Assembly (NCBI GenBank): GCA_035606355.1
Contig: DATNFO010000025.1
Location: forward strand, 33,232 to 97,231
DNA length: 64,000 nucleotides
Origin: Sulfopaludibacter sp035606355
GTDB lineage: Bacteria; Acidobacteriota; Terriglobia; Bryobacterales; Bryobacteraceae
Reading direction: 5' to 3'
Numbering within the stretch: the stretch's first letter is position 1; every line of letters begins with the position of its first letter. The notes beneath the pieces were generated by a model that saw only the letters and a list, made by a program, of their open reading frames with translations, did no database searches and was not told the DNA's origin. Below, piece after piece: positions 28,419 to 37,329 of this stretch. The position numbers were made by a program, and so were the translations under genes.

Positions 28419-29981
28419 ATGCCGCGCCGTCTGGGCCGGAAGCTGATGCTCTCGATCACGGTGATCGTCATCATCGTGGCGGCGGTTTCCGGGCTCGTCA
28501 ACATCAAAACTCAAGAGCAGCATTCGCTCGCCACCATGAAGCTGGGCGCCGACCAGCTTTCTAAAGCCATCACCAGCGCGACGTGGCACGCCATGCTGGA
28601 CGACCATCGGGAAGCCGCTTACCAGGTGATGCAGACCATCGCCGAAAAGCAGGGTATCGATCGCATCCGCATGTTCAACCGCGGCGGGCAGGTGATGTTC
28701 TCGACCAATCCCGAGGATCGCCCGGCGTCCACTCCCTTCCAACTCGACCTGAATTCGCGCGTGCGCATTTTTCAGGCGCTGGACGGGCACCGCCGCCTGG
28801 AAATGCTCACGCCGATCTATAACGAGCGTTCGTGCAGCAGCGCCGAATGCCACGCGCACCCGGCGGGCGTGAAGATCCTGGGTGTTCTGGACGTCGCCCT
28901 CAATCTGGAGAGCGTGGACCGCGAAGTGTCCTACATGAAGGTGCGCGTGCTCCTCGTGACGGGCGTCGAAATCACGCTGATCAGCATTTTCATCATTATC
29001 TTCACGCGCCGCTTTTTCGGGCGGCCGATTGAGAGCCTGATGGCCGCGACGAGGGCGATCCGGCACATGGAGCTCGACCGCCCGCTGAAGTTCGTGAGCG
29101 GCAGCGAGGAGCTCGACGAACTGGCGCGCTCCTTCGACCTGATGCGCGAGCGGCTGCGCACGGCGCTGGCGGAGATCAACGAGTTCACGCAGAAACTCGA
29201 AGCCAAAGTCGAGGAGCGCACCGAGCAGCTCAAAGCCGCTCAAAAAAAGCTGGTGCAGAACGACCGGCTTGCGTCGCTCGGCCAACTCTCCGCGAGCGTT
29301 GCGCACGAGATCAACAATCCCGTGGCTGGCGTCCTGAATTTATCCATGCTGCTGCAGCGGATGTTGAAGGACGACGGCGTTCCTCCCAACCGAATCGAAG
29401 AGTTTCGTAAATACCTGGGGCAGGTGATCAGCGAAGTAACGCGCGTCGGCCGCATCGTGTCGGACCTGCTGGCGTTTTCGCGCCGCTCCAAGCCGCAGCG
29501 CGCGCCGGCCGACCTCAACCGCATCGTGACGATGACGTTATCGCTGGCGCAGCACAAGATGAAGCTCAGCAATGTCGCCGTGGAATCGCACCTTGCGGAG
29601 GCGCTGCCCACGGCGCCCTGCGACCAGTCGCAGATCCAGCAGGTAGTCCTCAATCTGCTCCTCAATGCGGCCGAGGCGACACAGACGAAGTCCGAGCGCC
29701 GCGTCGAAGTCTCCACCACGGCGAGCGGTGGGTGCGTGCATCTCACGGTGTCGGATAACGGCGAAGGCATCCCGCCCGAGAACCTGGCGAAGATCTTCGA
29801 CCCGTTCTTCACCACGAAGAGTGAAGGCAAGGGCGTCGGGCTGGGGCTCGCGGTTTCTTACGGAATCATACAGGCGCACGGCGGCGACATCGAAGTGAAG
29901 AGCAAGCCGGGAGAAGGCGCCGCATTCACGGTCTCATTGCCGCTGGAGCAATCGGCGTCCGCAGCGGCCGGGACCGGATGA
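28419..29981 (+). CDS. Membrane sensor histidine kinase with extracytoplasmic CX4CH motif (NtrB-like)
   Basis: 520 residues: TM1 (about 10-29), periplasmic sensor (about 30-170), TM2 (about 172-193), HAMP (about 195-248), a coiled coil, HisKA with phospho-acceptor His296 in 'SVAHEINNPVAGVLNLSMLL', and HATPase ('NLLLNAAEAT', 'DNGEGIPPE', 'GKGVGLGLAVSYGI'). The sensor contains 'ERSCSSAECHAHPAG': Cys139, Cys144, His145 and His147, a CX4CH motif that could bind heme or a metal. Start ATG 28419 because it precedes TM1; a TATACT at 28390 may be the -10. It is translationally coupled to amzA and the NtrC-type regulator, its likely partner. Confidence 0.9.
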   Translation: MPRRLGRKLMLSITVIVIIVAAVSGLVNIKTQEQHSLATMKLGADQLSKAITSATWHAMLDDHREAAYQVMQTIAEKQGIDRIRMFNRGGQVMFSTNPEDRPASTPFQLDLNSRVRIFQALDGHRRLEMLTPIYNERSCSSAECHAHPAGVKILGVLDVALNLESVDREVSYMKVRVLLVTGVEITLISIFIIIFTRRFFGRPIESLMAATRAIRHMELDRPLKFVSGSEELDELARSFDLMRERLRTALAEINEFTQKLEAKVEERTEQLKAAQKKLVQNDRLASLGQLSASVAHEINNPVAGVLNLSMLLQRMLKDDGVPPNRIEEFRKYLGQVISEVTRVGRIVSDLLAFSRRSKPQRAPADLNRIVTMTLSLAQHKMKLSNVAVESHLAEALPTAPCDQSQIQQVVLNLLLNAAEATQTKSERRVEVSTTASGGCVHLTVSDNGEGIPPENLAKIFDPFFTTKSEGKGVGLGLAVSYGIIQAHGGDIEVKSKPGEGAAFTVSLPLEQSASAAAGTG

Positions 29982-30514
29982 AGTATCTCTACGTGGGCGC
30001 TCTCGCGGAAGTGGAACGACCCGCGTTGACGGCCATCGGCGAATGCGCTGCCCGGCGATTCGGAATGCAAGTGCGGGAGATCGCGCTGCCGTCGATCGAT
30101 TTCGCGTTCGACGCCGGGCGCAAGCAGTACGCGTCGACTGAGGCGCTGGAGCTGGCGGCGCGGATGTGCCCGCCGGACGCAGCGAAGCTTCTCGCGGTGA
30201 CGGAGCGCGATCTGTTCGTGCCCGTTTTGACGTTTGTGTTCGGGCAGGCACAGTTGGGCGGACGCGCGGCAATCGTATCGCTGGCGCGCCTCCGGCAGGA
30301 ATTCTATGGCCTCCCGGCGAACCCTCCCGTTTTTCTGGAACGCGCGCGCAAAGAGGCGCTGCACGAACTCGGGCACACCTTCGGCCTTGTCCATTGCGCG
30401 ACGGAGACGTGCGCGATGTCCCTGGCTACGGGCGTCCGGCATATCGATTCGAAAGAAGCGGCATTCTGCACGCCCTGCGGCGCGCGTCTGGTCCGCCATC
30501 AGGTGAACTCATGA
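29978..30514 (+). CDS. amzA: Archaemetzincin-family zinc metalloprotease
   Basis: 178 residues matching the archaemetzincin signature HEXXHXXGX3CX4CXMX17CXXC: His129-Glu130 and His133, Gly136, His139 bind and polarise the catalytic zinc, and Cys140, Cys145, Cys164 and Cys167 can bind a second, structural zinc. Met147 corresponds to the Met-turn. No signal peptide, so cytosolic. This family is common in archaea and vertebrates but sporadic in bacteria. It is embedded between a histidine kinase and an NtrC-type regulator with ATGA overlaps on both sides, which implies a role in that signalling path; substrate unknown. Confidence 0.92.
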   Translation: MKYLYVGALAEVERPALTAIGECAARRFGMQVREIALPSIDFAFDAGRKQYASTEALELAARMCPPDAAKLLAVTERDLFVPVLTFVFGQAQLGGRAAIVSLARLRQEFYGLPANPPVFLERARKEALHELGHTFGLVHCATETCAMSLATGVRHIDSKEAAFCTPCGARLVRHQVNS

Positions 30515-31866
30515 AACTCCACTGGCAGATTCTGGTTGTCGATGACGAAGAGGTGATGTGCGAATCGCTGGCCGCCTGGCTGCGCGAGGATGGATACACG
30601 GTCGATACGGCGTCCAGCGGCCGGGAAGCCGTGACTAAAGCGGCGCACCGCGATTATGCCATTTACTTCATCGACCTGAAAATGCCCGGCGGCATGGACG
30701 GCATCGAGACCATGATGCAGATCCGCAAGCAGCGGCCGGACGCTTCCATCATCATCATCACAGCGTACGCAACCGTGGACACGGCGATCACCGCGATGAA
30801 GGAAGGCGCGCAGGAGTATATCGTCAAGCCTTGCAACCCGGAAGAAATCTCGCTGCTGGTCAGCCGCATCGTGAAGGTGAAGAATCTCCAGCGCGAAAAC
30901 TCGATACTCCGCAAGAAGCTCTCGCGCCAGTACGTGTTTCACGACATCGTCAGCAAGAACGCGCGCATGCAGCAGGTGCTGACGCTCGCGCAGGACGTCG
31001 CGAGCCTGCGCAGCACGGTATTGATTCAGGGCGAAAGCGGCACGGGGAAGGAGCTGGTGGCGCGTGCGATCCACAATTCGGGCGATCGCGCGTCCCAGCC
31101 GTTTGTGGCAGTGTCCTGCGCCGCGCTCGCCGAAACACTGTTGGAGAGCGAGCTATTCGGCTACGAAAAGGGGGCGTTCACGGGAGCCGCTCAGCAAAAG
31201 CGCGGGAAGTTTGAGATGGCGGACGGCGGCACGATCTTCCTTGACGAGAGCGGCGATATTTCGCCGAAGCTGCAAGTGGACCTCTTGCGTGTTCTGCAGG
31301 ATCGCGCGTTTTACCGCGTCGGCGGTTCGGAAGAGGTGCGCGTGGACGTCCGCGTGATTGCCGCGACGCACGTCAACCTGCAGCAGGCGGTTGCCGAAGG
31401 CAAGTTCCGCGACGATCTGTTCTACCGTCTGAACGTAATCGAGGTCCGCATTCCGCCGCTGCGCGAGCGCAAGGACGATATTCCGATGTTGGCGCGCCAC
31501 TTCATCGAACGGCTGGCGCATGAGTTGGGCAAAGACATCAGCGATCTGTCGGAAGGCGCCCTGCGCTCGCTCTTGGACTACAACTGGCCCGGCAATGTGC
31601 GCGAACTCGAAAACGCCATCGAGCGCGCGATGGTGACCTGCCGCGCGCGGCAACTCGGCGAGGACGACTTTGCGTTTCTCACGCAATCGACGGCCGCCGC
31701 GCAGTTCGCGATTCCCGCGGGGATGACGATTGAAGAGATGGAAAAGTTGTTGATCGTAGCCACCCTGGATCGCACCATGGGCAACATTAAGGAGTCCGCG
31801 CGCGTCCTCGGCATCGACCGTTCGACACTGTACGAAAAAATCAAGCGCTACAACATACAGAGGTAA
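30511..31866 (+). CDS. NtrC-family sigma54 response regulator
   Basis: 451 residues: receiver domain with phospho-acceptor Asp55 in 'YFIDLKMPGGMDG', a AAA+ domain with Walker A 'GESGTGKE' and an intact GAFTGA loop (221-226), Walker B 'GGTIFLDESGDI', and a C-terminal Fis HTH ('ARVLGIDRSTLYEKIKRYNI'). Start ATG 30511 overlaps the amzA stop. It should activate sigma54 promoters when phosphorylated by the upstream kinase. The stop TAA lies in the GGTAAGTACCGG flank of palindrome P4. Confidence 0.95.
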   Translation: MKLHWQILVVDDEEVMCESLAAWLREDGYTVDTASSGREAVTKAAHRDYAIYFIDLKMPGGMDGIETMMQIRKQRPDASIIIITAYATVDTAITAMKEGAQEYIVKPCNPEEISLLVSRIVKVKNLQRENSILRKKLSRQYVFHDIVSKNARMQQVLTLAQDVASLRSTVLIQGESGTGKELVARAIHNSGDRASQPFVAVSCAALAETLLESELFGYEKGAFTGAAQQKRGKFEMADGGTIFLDESGDISPKLQVDLLRVLQDRAFYRVGGSEEVRVDVRVIAATHVNLQQAVAEGKFRDDLFYRLNVIEVRIPPLRERKDDIPMLARHFIERLAHELGKDISDLSEGALRSLLDYNWPGNVRELENAIERAMVTCRARQLGEDDFAFLTQSTAAAQFAIPAGMTIEEMEKLLIVATLDRTMGNIKESARVLGIDRSTLYEKIKRYNIQR

Positions 31867-31888
31867 GTACCGGCCTCCGGGCCGGTAC
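31867..31888. repeat. Short palindromic repeat P4 (terminator-like)
   Basis: A 9-bp stem GTACCGGCC / GGCCGGTAC with a TCCG loop lies between convergent genes. It is the reverse orientation of the family at 4979, 11813 and 21676, and its GGTAA flank contains the stop codon of the NtrC-type gene. Confidence 0.75.
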
Positions 31889-31893
31889 GTAAC

Positions 31894-34800
31894 CTAAAAC
31901 CGCAGCTTGGTGTTGAACTGCAGAATTCTTCCCGAGTTCACTTGCGAGTTCATGGAACCGAAGGCCGAACTGGTCACCGAAATGTTCGGCGACGCGAACT
32001 GCGTGTGGTTGGTGATGTTCAGGGCGTCCACGGCGAACTGTAGCGCCACCCGCTCATGCAGACGGAAACTGCGCTGCAGGCGCACGTCCCAGTCGCGCAC
32101 CGGGTCATTGCGCAGCGCATCGATGTACTGCGGAAAGATGCGCGCCTGGTACGTGCCTGGTTGCGCGGCGGAGCGTCCCTCCAAGCCCACGAACGTCGAA
32201 GGCGGAGCGGTGGACCCTGTCCACACAGCGGACCGGCTGTACCACTGATTGATATCGGCCGCGTGGGTCTGGTCGTGATTGAGCGCCTGTACCACCTGGT
32301 CGATGCTGCCGTAGTAGAACAGGTTGCCCCAACTGATCAGCGCGCCTGTCTGATAGGTGTAGATCCAGCTTGCCGTCCAACCGCCTGCCACATGGTTCAA
32401 AACTCCGTGCGTCAGCCACTGCCGCCCCTTGCCGAACGGCAGTTCCGCGACCGTGCTCCACACGATCCGGTTCGGCCGGATGCTGGAGTTCAACTGCCAG
32501 CTCGGCGTATCGTCGAACTGGTCCGGGAACCACTGCTGGCGTCCCCACATGTGGGCGTACTGAACATCGGATTGAATTCCCCTGGAAAGGCGGCGATGGT
32601 ACACGGCGCGGATTTCGTTATCCACCACGTGGGTTCGCAGCGCGTTCGCCTGGCTGAGGCCGAAGCCCGCGTTGGGGAATGCGCGCAGCAGCTGTTGCAC
32701 CTGCAGGGTTGTGGAATTAAAGATCCCCACCGTGCTCAGGTAATTGTAGAGCTGCGGGTCGGAGGTCTTTATGGCCGGAAGCGCGGAGAGGAACGGATTC
32801 GGCACGGTCGCCTTCATGGCGTTATCGGTGGCCGCGCTGAAGCTGTCGGTGAAATTCCAGTATTTCGCCGGCAGCGCGCTGAGCGAACGCGTCGAAGGCA
32901 GCGACGCGTAGCCGCCGTTGTACGACACTTCCACCATGTCGTTGGCGAAAATCTGCCGCTGCACGCCGAGCGAGTACCGCTGCTCCTCGGTGGGCGAATA
33001 GCCGCGCGGATAATAGGTGAAGCCTTGCCCGTCGAGAATCCCCGAGCCGAGCGAGTTGGCGAGCGGCGAGACGAATCGGGATCCGCTGGCCAGCACAGGG
33101 AACGGATTCTGCATGATGTTCACCGGTCCGAGGTTCGCAGCCGGGCCGACGCCGCAGCAGAATGTCAGACCGTTGTCGGTGCTGATAGTGGTCGATGTGG
33201 TCTGGCTGTAGCCGATCTGGCTGGGGCGGCTGCTGGAGGCGCTCAGCGCGTTGTACGTATCGCTATACCAGCCGGTGCCGAAGCGAATGACCGTCTTCGG
33301 ATTCAGTTCGTAAGTGGCGCTCACGTTCGGCAGGAAGCGCTTCGTGCCGCTCGTGTAGTTGCTGTACTTCTGTCCGAGATACGTTACGCCGCCTGCGAGC
33401 GCGAACTGGTTCGCCGGCATGCCCGCGGCGAGCGTCTGCACGGCCGTGTTCCCGGCGTTCGCGGGATTGGAGAGCAAACTCGCGTAGGTCGATTGCACGG
33501 CTGAAGCGTACGGCGGAACGTAGCTGAAATCGTACTGCCCTTCGAGTCCGCGATTGTAGCGCTCGCTGGTGCCCGCCTCGTGCTCGAAGCGCAATCCGAA
33601 ACCCAGGCGCAGGCGCGAGGTCACGCGGAAATCGTCCTGCACATACGCGCCCTGATACGGCGTGCTCCAGAAGCCCGTGTCGTTGGTGTCCAGCGTGACG
33701 GAATTCGGAAGCCCCATTAGGAACGACGCATATCCCAAACCGGTTGTCGATGCGGTAGTGGTGTTGTCCGCCTGCCGGTCATACGTGTTGCTGAACTGGT
33801 AATACCCGGTGGCGTTGCCGAGCGGATTCACCGACGCATATTGGTAACGCCGAATTTCGACTCCGTACTTGAGCGTATGCCGGCCCTTGATGGTGGTCAT
33901 CTTCCCGGCGAGTTGTTCGGTGGTGCCGCGCTGATTCAATCCCGGCGCCCCGATGAAACTGGTGGAAGCGGCGTTCGCCATGCCGGCGATGTTGATCCAC
34001 GGCAGCACGTCCTGCCCGAGGATCGCCGCCTTCTGGTCGATGTAGCTGGGCAGCCCTACGGCTTGCGCGTTGTACTTGTAGTCGATCGGCTTCTGGTCGC
34101 CTTCGGAGTATTGCGTGATGCTGGCGACAACGTCGAGCACATTGCTGTTGTTCAGCGTGTAAGTGTATTCCAGGCTACCGCCGCGAGTCGGACGGTAGAG
34201 ACCGTTGCTCTCGACGCCCTTGAGCGGCGTGTCGTGCGCCCAATCGTATTGATCGGAGAGCCGGCGGTTGTAATACCACTTGCCGTTCAGACGCTGTTTG
34301 TCGGTCACTACGACGTCGTAGCGATTCACGAAATCGGGGAACCAATCGTTGTTGCCCTGGCTGCCGTCATAGAAGTTTTGCGAACCATCGGGCTGCACGA
34401 GTCCAGCGGGATTGTTGGGCAGCGGGTATAGCTGGTTGTAGAACTTCGTGATCGGGTTCGTCAGCATCGAAGACGGAATGACGTTGTTCGGGAACGGCGT
34501 GCGAGTCACGTGCCCGCTCACCAGCGCGGCTGTGCGCGGATCGTAGATGACGTACTGCGAGGGATTCGTGGGGACCTGCAGAAGCGCGGAGAAATCGCCG
34601 CCGCGCTCGGCTGCCGTCGGTACGCTGTAAATCGGCGTGGCGACGGGCGGCGCGAGGCTCGTGAGATGGCTGTAGGAGACGAAAAAGAAGAAACGATTCT
34701 TGCCGTTGAGCACTTTGGGTATGTATACGGGTCCGCCGACTGCGAAACCGGGAGTGCTGACGCGGCCCGATGCCTGTTCGGGAGTACCCGGAGTGATAGA

Positions 34801-35646
34801 GCCGTTGGCCAGCCCTGCCTGGTAGGCGAGCCGCGTGTAATGCGGAGTGGCATTCCAGCGGAACTGCTGCATCTGCCAGTAGCCGGAGCCGTGGAGCTGG
34901 TTCGTGCCTGCCTTCGTAGTCGCGCTGATGAACGCACCCACCGCGTGGCCCATCGTCGCATCGTAGGGCGATGTTTCGATGCGTATCTCGTCCACCGCTT
35001 CGGACATCGGAACATAACCCGCGCGTCCGCCATTCGTTCCGGTGACCGGGCTACCGTCCAGCAGGAATTCGTTGGTGCCGGTGCCGAGTCCGCCGGAATC
35101 GTAATTTGCGCTGGCGGCATGATCGAGGGCGCGGTTATTGTCGGGCTGCAGGCTGCCTGTGAAGATCATGCCAGCGGCTGCAGCTTGCATCAGAAACGGG
35201 TTCATGTTGCCGATGGGAAGTTGCTCGATGTCTTTTGAGTTCAGCACGCGACCGACAGACGCACTGGTGGTGTTGATGAGCGGCGCATCGGCTGTGACAT
35301 CTATGCTCGTGGTGGTTTCGCCAACCTGCATGGTGAGGTCGAGAGCGAGACGGTCGCCGGTGCTGAGCTTGATGCCGGAGCGGCGCAGCGTTTTAAAGCC
35401 GGGGGCTTCCACCGCTACGGTGTAATCGCCTGGGATGAGGAAGTTGACTTCCCAGTATCCGGTGGAGTTTGTAGTCACCGAATCGGATACATTCGTTTCC
35501 GTGTTGGTGACCTTTACCTTCGCGCCCGCTACCACGGCGCTTTGCGGATCCATGACTTTTCCCGTGATACTGCCGCGGGAATCCTGTGCGAAACAGCTCA
35601 AAGTCAAGGTGATCAGCGCCGCGCAGATAAGAATGGAGTGTCGCAT
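31894..35646 (-). CDS. Oar-like TonB-dependent outer-membrane receptor 1
   Basis: 1250 residues. A signal peptide (to about residue 20) is followed by a carboxypeptidase-regulatory-like beta-sandwich (about 24-110, 'GSITGKVMDPQSAVVAGAKV'), a plug domain (about 120-240) and a long C-terminal beta-barrel ending in aromatic 'ILQFNTKLRF', the signature for outer-membrane assembly. This is the Oar-like layout frequent in Solibacter-type acidobacteria; such receptors import or bind large ligands, often plant glycans. It lies 121 bases downstream of a same-strand GT9 gene. Ligand unknown. Confidence 0.9.
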   Translation of the reverse strand: MRHSILICAALITLTLSCFAQDSRGSITGKVMDPQSAVVAGAKVKVTNTETNVSDSVTTNSTGYWEVNFLIPGDYTVAVEAPGFKTLRRSGIKLSTGDRLALDLTMQVGETTTSIDVTADAPLINTTSASVGRVLNSKDIEQLPIGNMNPFLMQAAAAGMIFTGSLQPDNNRALDHAASANYDSGGLGTGTNEFLLDGSPVTGTNGGRAGYVPMSEAVDEIRIETSPYDATMGHAVGAFISATTKAGTNQLHGSGYWQMQQFRWNATPHYTRLAYQAGLANGSITPGTPEQASGRVSTPGFAVGGPVYIPKVLNGKNRFFFFVSYSHLTSLAPPVATPIYSVPTAAERGGDFSALLQVPTNPSQYVIYDPRTAALVSGHVTRTPFPNNVIPSSMLTNPITKFYNQLYPLPNNPAGLVQPDGSQNFYDGSQGNNDWFPDFVNRYDVVVTDKQRLNGKWYYNRRLSDQYDWAHDTPLKGVESNGLYRPTRGGSLEYTYTLNNSNVLDVVASITQYSEGDQKPIDYKYNAQAVGLPSYIDQKAAILGQDVLPWINIAGMANAASTSFIGAPGLNQRGTTEQLAGKMTTIKGRHTLKYGVEIRRYQYASVNPLGNATGYYQFSNTYDRQADNTTTASTTGLGYASFLMGLPNSVTLDTNDTGFWSTPYQGAYVQDDFRVTSRLRLGFGLRFEHEAGTSERYNRGLEGQYDFSYVPPYASAVQSTYASLLSNPANAGNTAVQTLAAGMPANQFALAGGVTYLGQKYSNYTSGTKRFLPNVSATYELNPKTVIRFGTGWYSDTYNALSASSSRPSQIGYSQTTSTTISTDNGLTFCCGVGPAANLGPVNIMQNPFPVLASGSRFVSPLANSLGSGILDGQGFTYYPRGYSPTEEQRYSLGVQRQIFANDMVEVSYNGGYASLPSTRSLSALPAKYWNFTDSFSAATDNAMKATVPNPFLSALPAIKTSDPQLYNYLSTVGIFNSTTLQVQQLLRAFPNAGFGLSQANALRTHVVDNEIRAVYHRRLSRGIQSDVQYAHMWGRQQWFPDQFDDTPSWQLNSSIRPNRIVWSTVAELPFGKGRQWLTHGVLNHVAGGWTASWIYTYQTGALISWGNLFYYGSIDQVVQALNHDQTHAADINQWYSRSAVWTGSTAPPSTFVGLEGRSAAQPGTYQARIFPQYIDALRNDPVRDWDVRLQRSFRLHERVALQFAVDALNITNHTQFASPNISVTSSAFGSMNSQVNSGRILQFNTKLRF

Positions 35647-35768
35647 AAGTTTTCGCGTAGCACTGTATCAGGACCAAGCTGGTCCGCCAAGCAGTAAGGT
35701 GTGGGCAGCATGCGTTCCGCAATGGGAAACGCGGGGCCGCCTGGATTCAGCAGTTGGCTGCTGCTGAT

Positions 35769-36536
35769 TCAGTTTTTCGGTTTAGCCATACAAAACCGGA
35801 CCACTCCCCGCGGCGCCCAGACGGCCGGGTCCGTCGAACGGAAGATGGCCAACACGGGTGTACCGACTGCAGCGGCCAGGTGGGTGATGCCGGAATCGTT
35901 GCCGATGTAGAGCGAGGCGCGCGCGAGCCAGCAGGCGAGATCGTAAAGATCCGCAATCTGTGCGGCGCCCGGAAGCGGGGGGTCGTCAGGTCCGGCACAC
36001 CACTGGACGGGCATGATTCGCGAGATGCCTGCGGCCATGCGGCTGAACTTTTCGATCGGCCAATTCTTGCGTGCGCTGCCGGAAAAGGGATGCATGACAG
36101 CGAAGTGTTCGCGCGCGACGTTGCAGTTGATGCGGGGCACAGGGCTGGGGTCGCAGGTCGCGAGCTCGCGAACCTGCTCCAGATAAAAGTCCGTGGCGTG
36201 CAAGCCGCAACCGTCCGGCGGGAGAGCGGAGAAAAAGGTGACCGGGAGAGAAAGCTCTTCCACGGCGGCACGGAAATCCACGCGGGAGGAGCCATACCAG
36301 GAAACGATGGAGTCGAAGCCGCGCAGTTCGTCGATGAGTTCCGCGGGTGCGAGACCCAACTCCAGCAGGTCGAGGCCGGTAGATGAGATCGCGCGCACCC
36401 GGTCGGCGAAGCGGATCAGGGGCGCGGTGGCGGCACTGGTCCACACTTCGAGGTAGCTGGTTCGTAGCGATTCGAGTGCCGGCAGGGAGACAATCACGTC
36501 ACCGATCGCGCCGGGGCGAAGAATCAGGCGGCGCAT
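35769..36536 (-). CDS. GT9-family (heptosyltransferase-like) glycosyltransferase, short
   Basis: 255 residues, with the GT9 start 'LILRPGAIGDVIVSLPALE' and the C-terminal donor-binding block 'ASLYIGNDSGITHLAAAVGT' followed by 'PVLAIFRSTDPAVWAPRG'. Members are usually about 350 residues, so this copy is reduced in the middle. It likely adds a heptose or another sugar to a lipid-linked or LPS core acceptor at the inner membrane. Confidence 0.85.
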   Translation of the reverse strand: MRRLILRPGAIGDVIVSLPALESLRTSYLEVWTSAATAPLIRFADRVRAISSTGLDLLELGLAPAELIDELRGFDSIVSWYGSSRVDFRAAVEELSLPVTFFSALPPDGCGLHATDFYLEQVRELATCDPSPVPRINCNVAREHFAVMHPFSGSARKNWPIEKFSRMAAGISRIMPVQWCAGPDDPPLPGAAQIADLYDLACWLARASLYIGNDSGITHLAAAVGTPVLAIFRSTDPAVWAPRGVVRFCMAKPKN

Positions 36537-36599
36537 CTAAACAGAACTCCGCGGCCGCGATTTATCCACACGATATGCACCGCAACGGTCCGATAACTT

Positions 36600-37200
36600 C
36601 TTCATTTTACGGCAATAAAAATTTGAGGAAATTGTGGCGGAAACGACATATTGGGATTGACCGCGAATTGGATGAGGCGCATAGTGGGGAAGGTTCCAAG
36701 AGGTTTGGGAAGCAGCAAGCCCGGCGGGAACGTAGCGGACCCGGAACGGTGATCCGCAGCCATAACTAGTGATAGAAACCGGCTGCGGGGAGCGAAGGGA
36801 GATCGGGCGATTTCGCAAGGGCGGACCGAAGGGCGGCAAATCCCGTAGAACGCTTCGATCCCGAGGGAGCAAAATCCCGGAGGGGAGTGGAGACGGGAGG
36901 CGCAGCTCTGGAGCTTGCAGGAAGCTTGGGCAACGGGCCTGACGCGTTGATACCGACGGCTGATAACCGGAGGCGGAGCGGATGGCGGACCGGGCACAAG
37001 ATGCTTGCAGGTGGAAATGGTGAAGTAGCAGGCTGGAATCGTTGACCCGGGAATGGAGGCGCTGAAAAGCGCAGCCGTTGTCGGCGAGTGAAAAGCCGCT
37101 ATCAACCGCCGGTCCCGTTTTTGGATGAGCTGCGGCGAGTTCGCGAAGCGTTAATCCGGTAGGCGGAGAAACCCGCCGGCCGGGGAGCAGAGCGGCAAAA
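36600..37200 (+). other. Purine-rich, hairpin-rich intergenic block without a credible gene
   Basis: The interval 36537-37329 (793 bases) has no gene I believe in. Most of it is strongly G/A-rich on the plus strand, which leaves three overlapping frames open on the minus strand (the longest, 36537-37316, encodes a Ser/Pro/Arg-rich polypeptide with no domain). The plus strand shows several hairpins: CCGCAGCC / GGCTGCGG (36754-36761 with 36781-36788), AGCTC-TG-GAGCT (36904-36915), GGCGCT-GAAA-AGCGC (37058-37072, a GNRA tetraloop) and GGCGG / CCGCC (37162-37177). It could be a structured RNA, a ribozyme or intron relic, or a repeat. Confidence 0.45.
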
Positions 37201-37329
37201 TCGTCCGGCAGCCAGAAACGCGTGAGCTCAATGCCGTGCATGCCGGTGGTGAGCGAGGTTGCGACTCTGGTCACTTGGAACCTTTTTCTTTTTTGCGGGC
37301 TCCCCGCGCCCCCCATGCGATGCTAGGGC

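Noticed and set aside
32056..33504. Plus-strand open frame of 482 codons opposite receptor 1
   Set aside because: Antisense shadow; low-complexity residues, no start context.
36537..37316. Minus-strand frame of 259 codons in the gap before LysR
   Set aside because: All three minus frames are partly open here due to pyrimidine-rich composition; no ribosome-binding site, no hydrophobic core pattern or domain.
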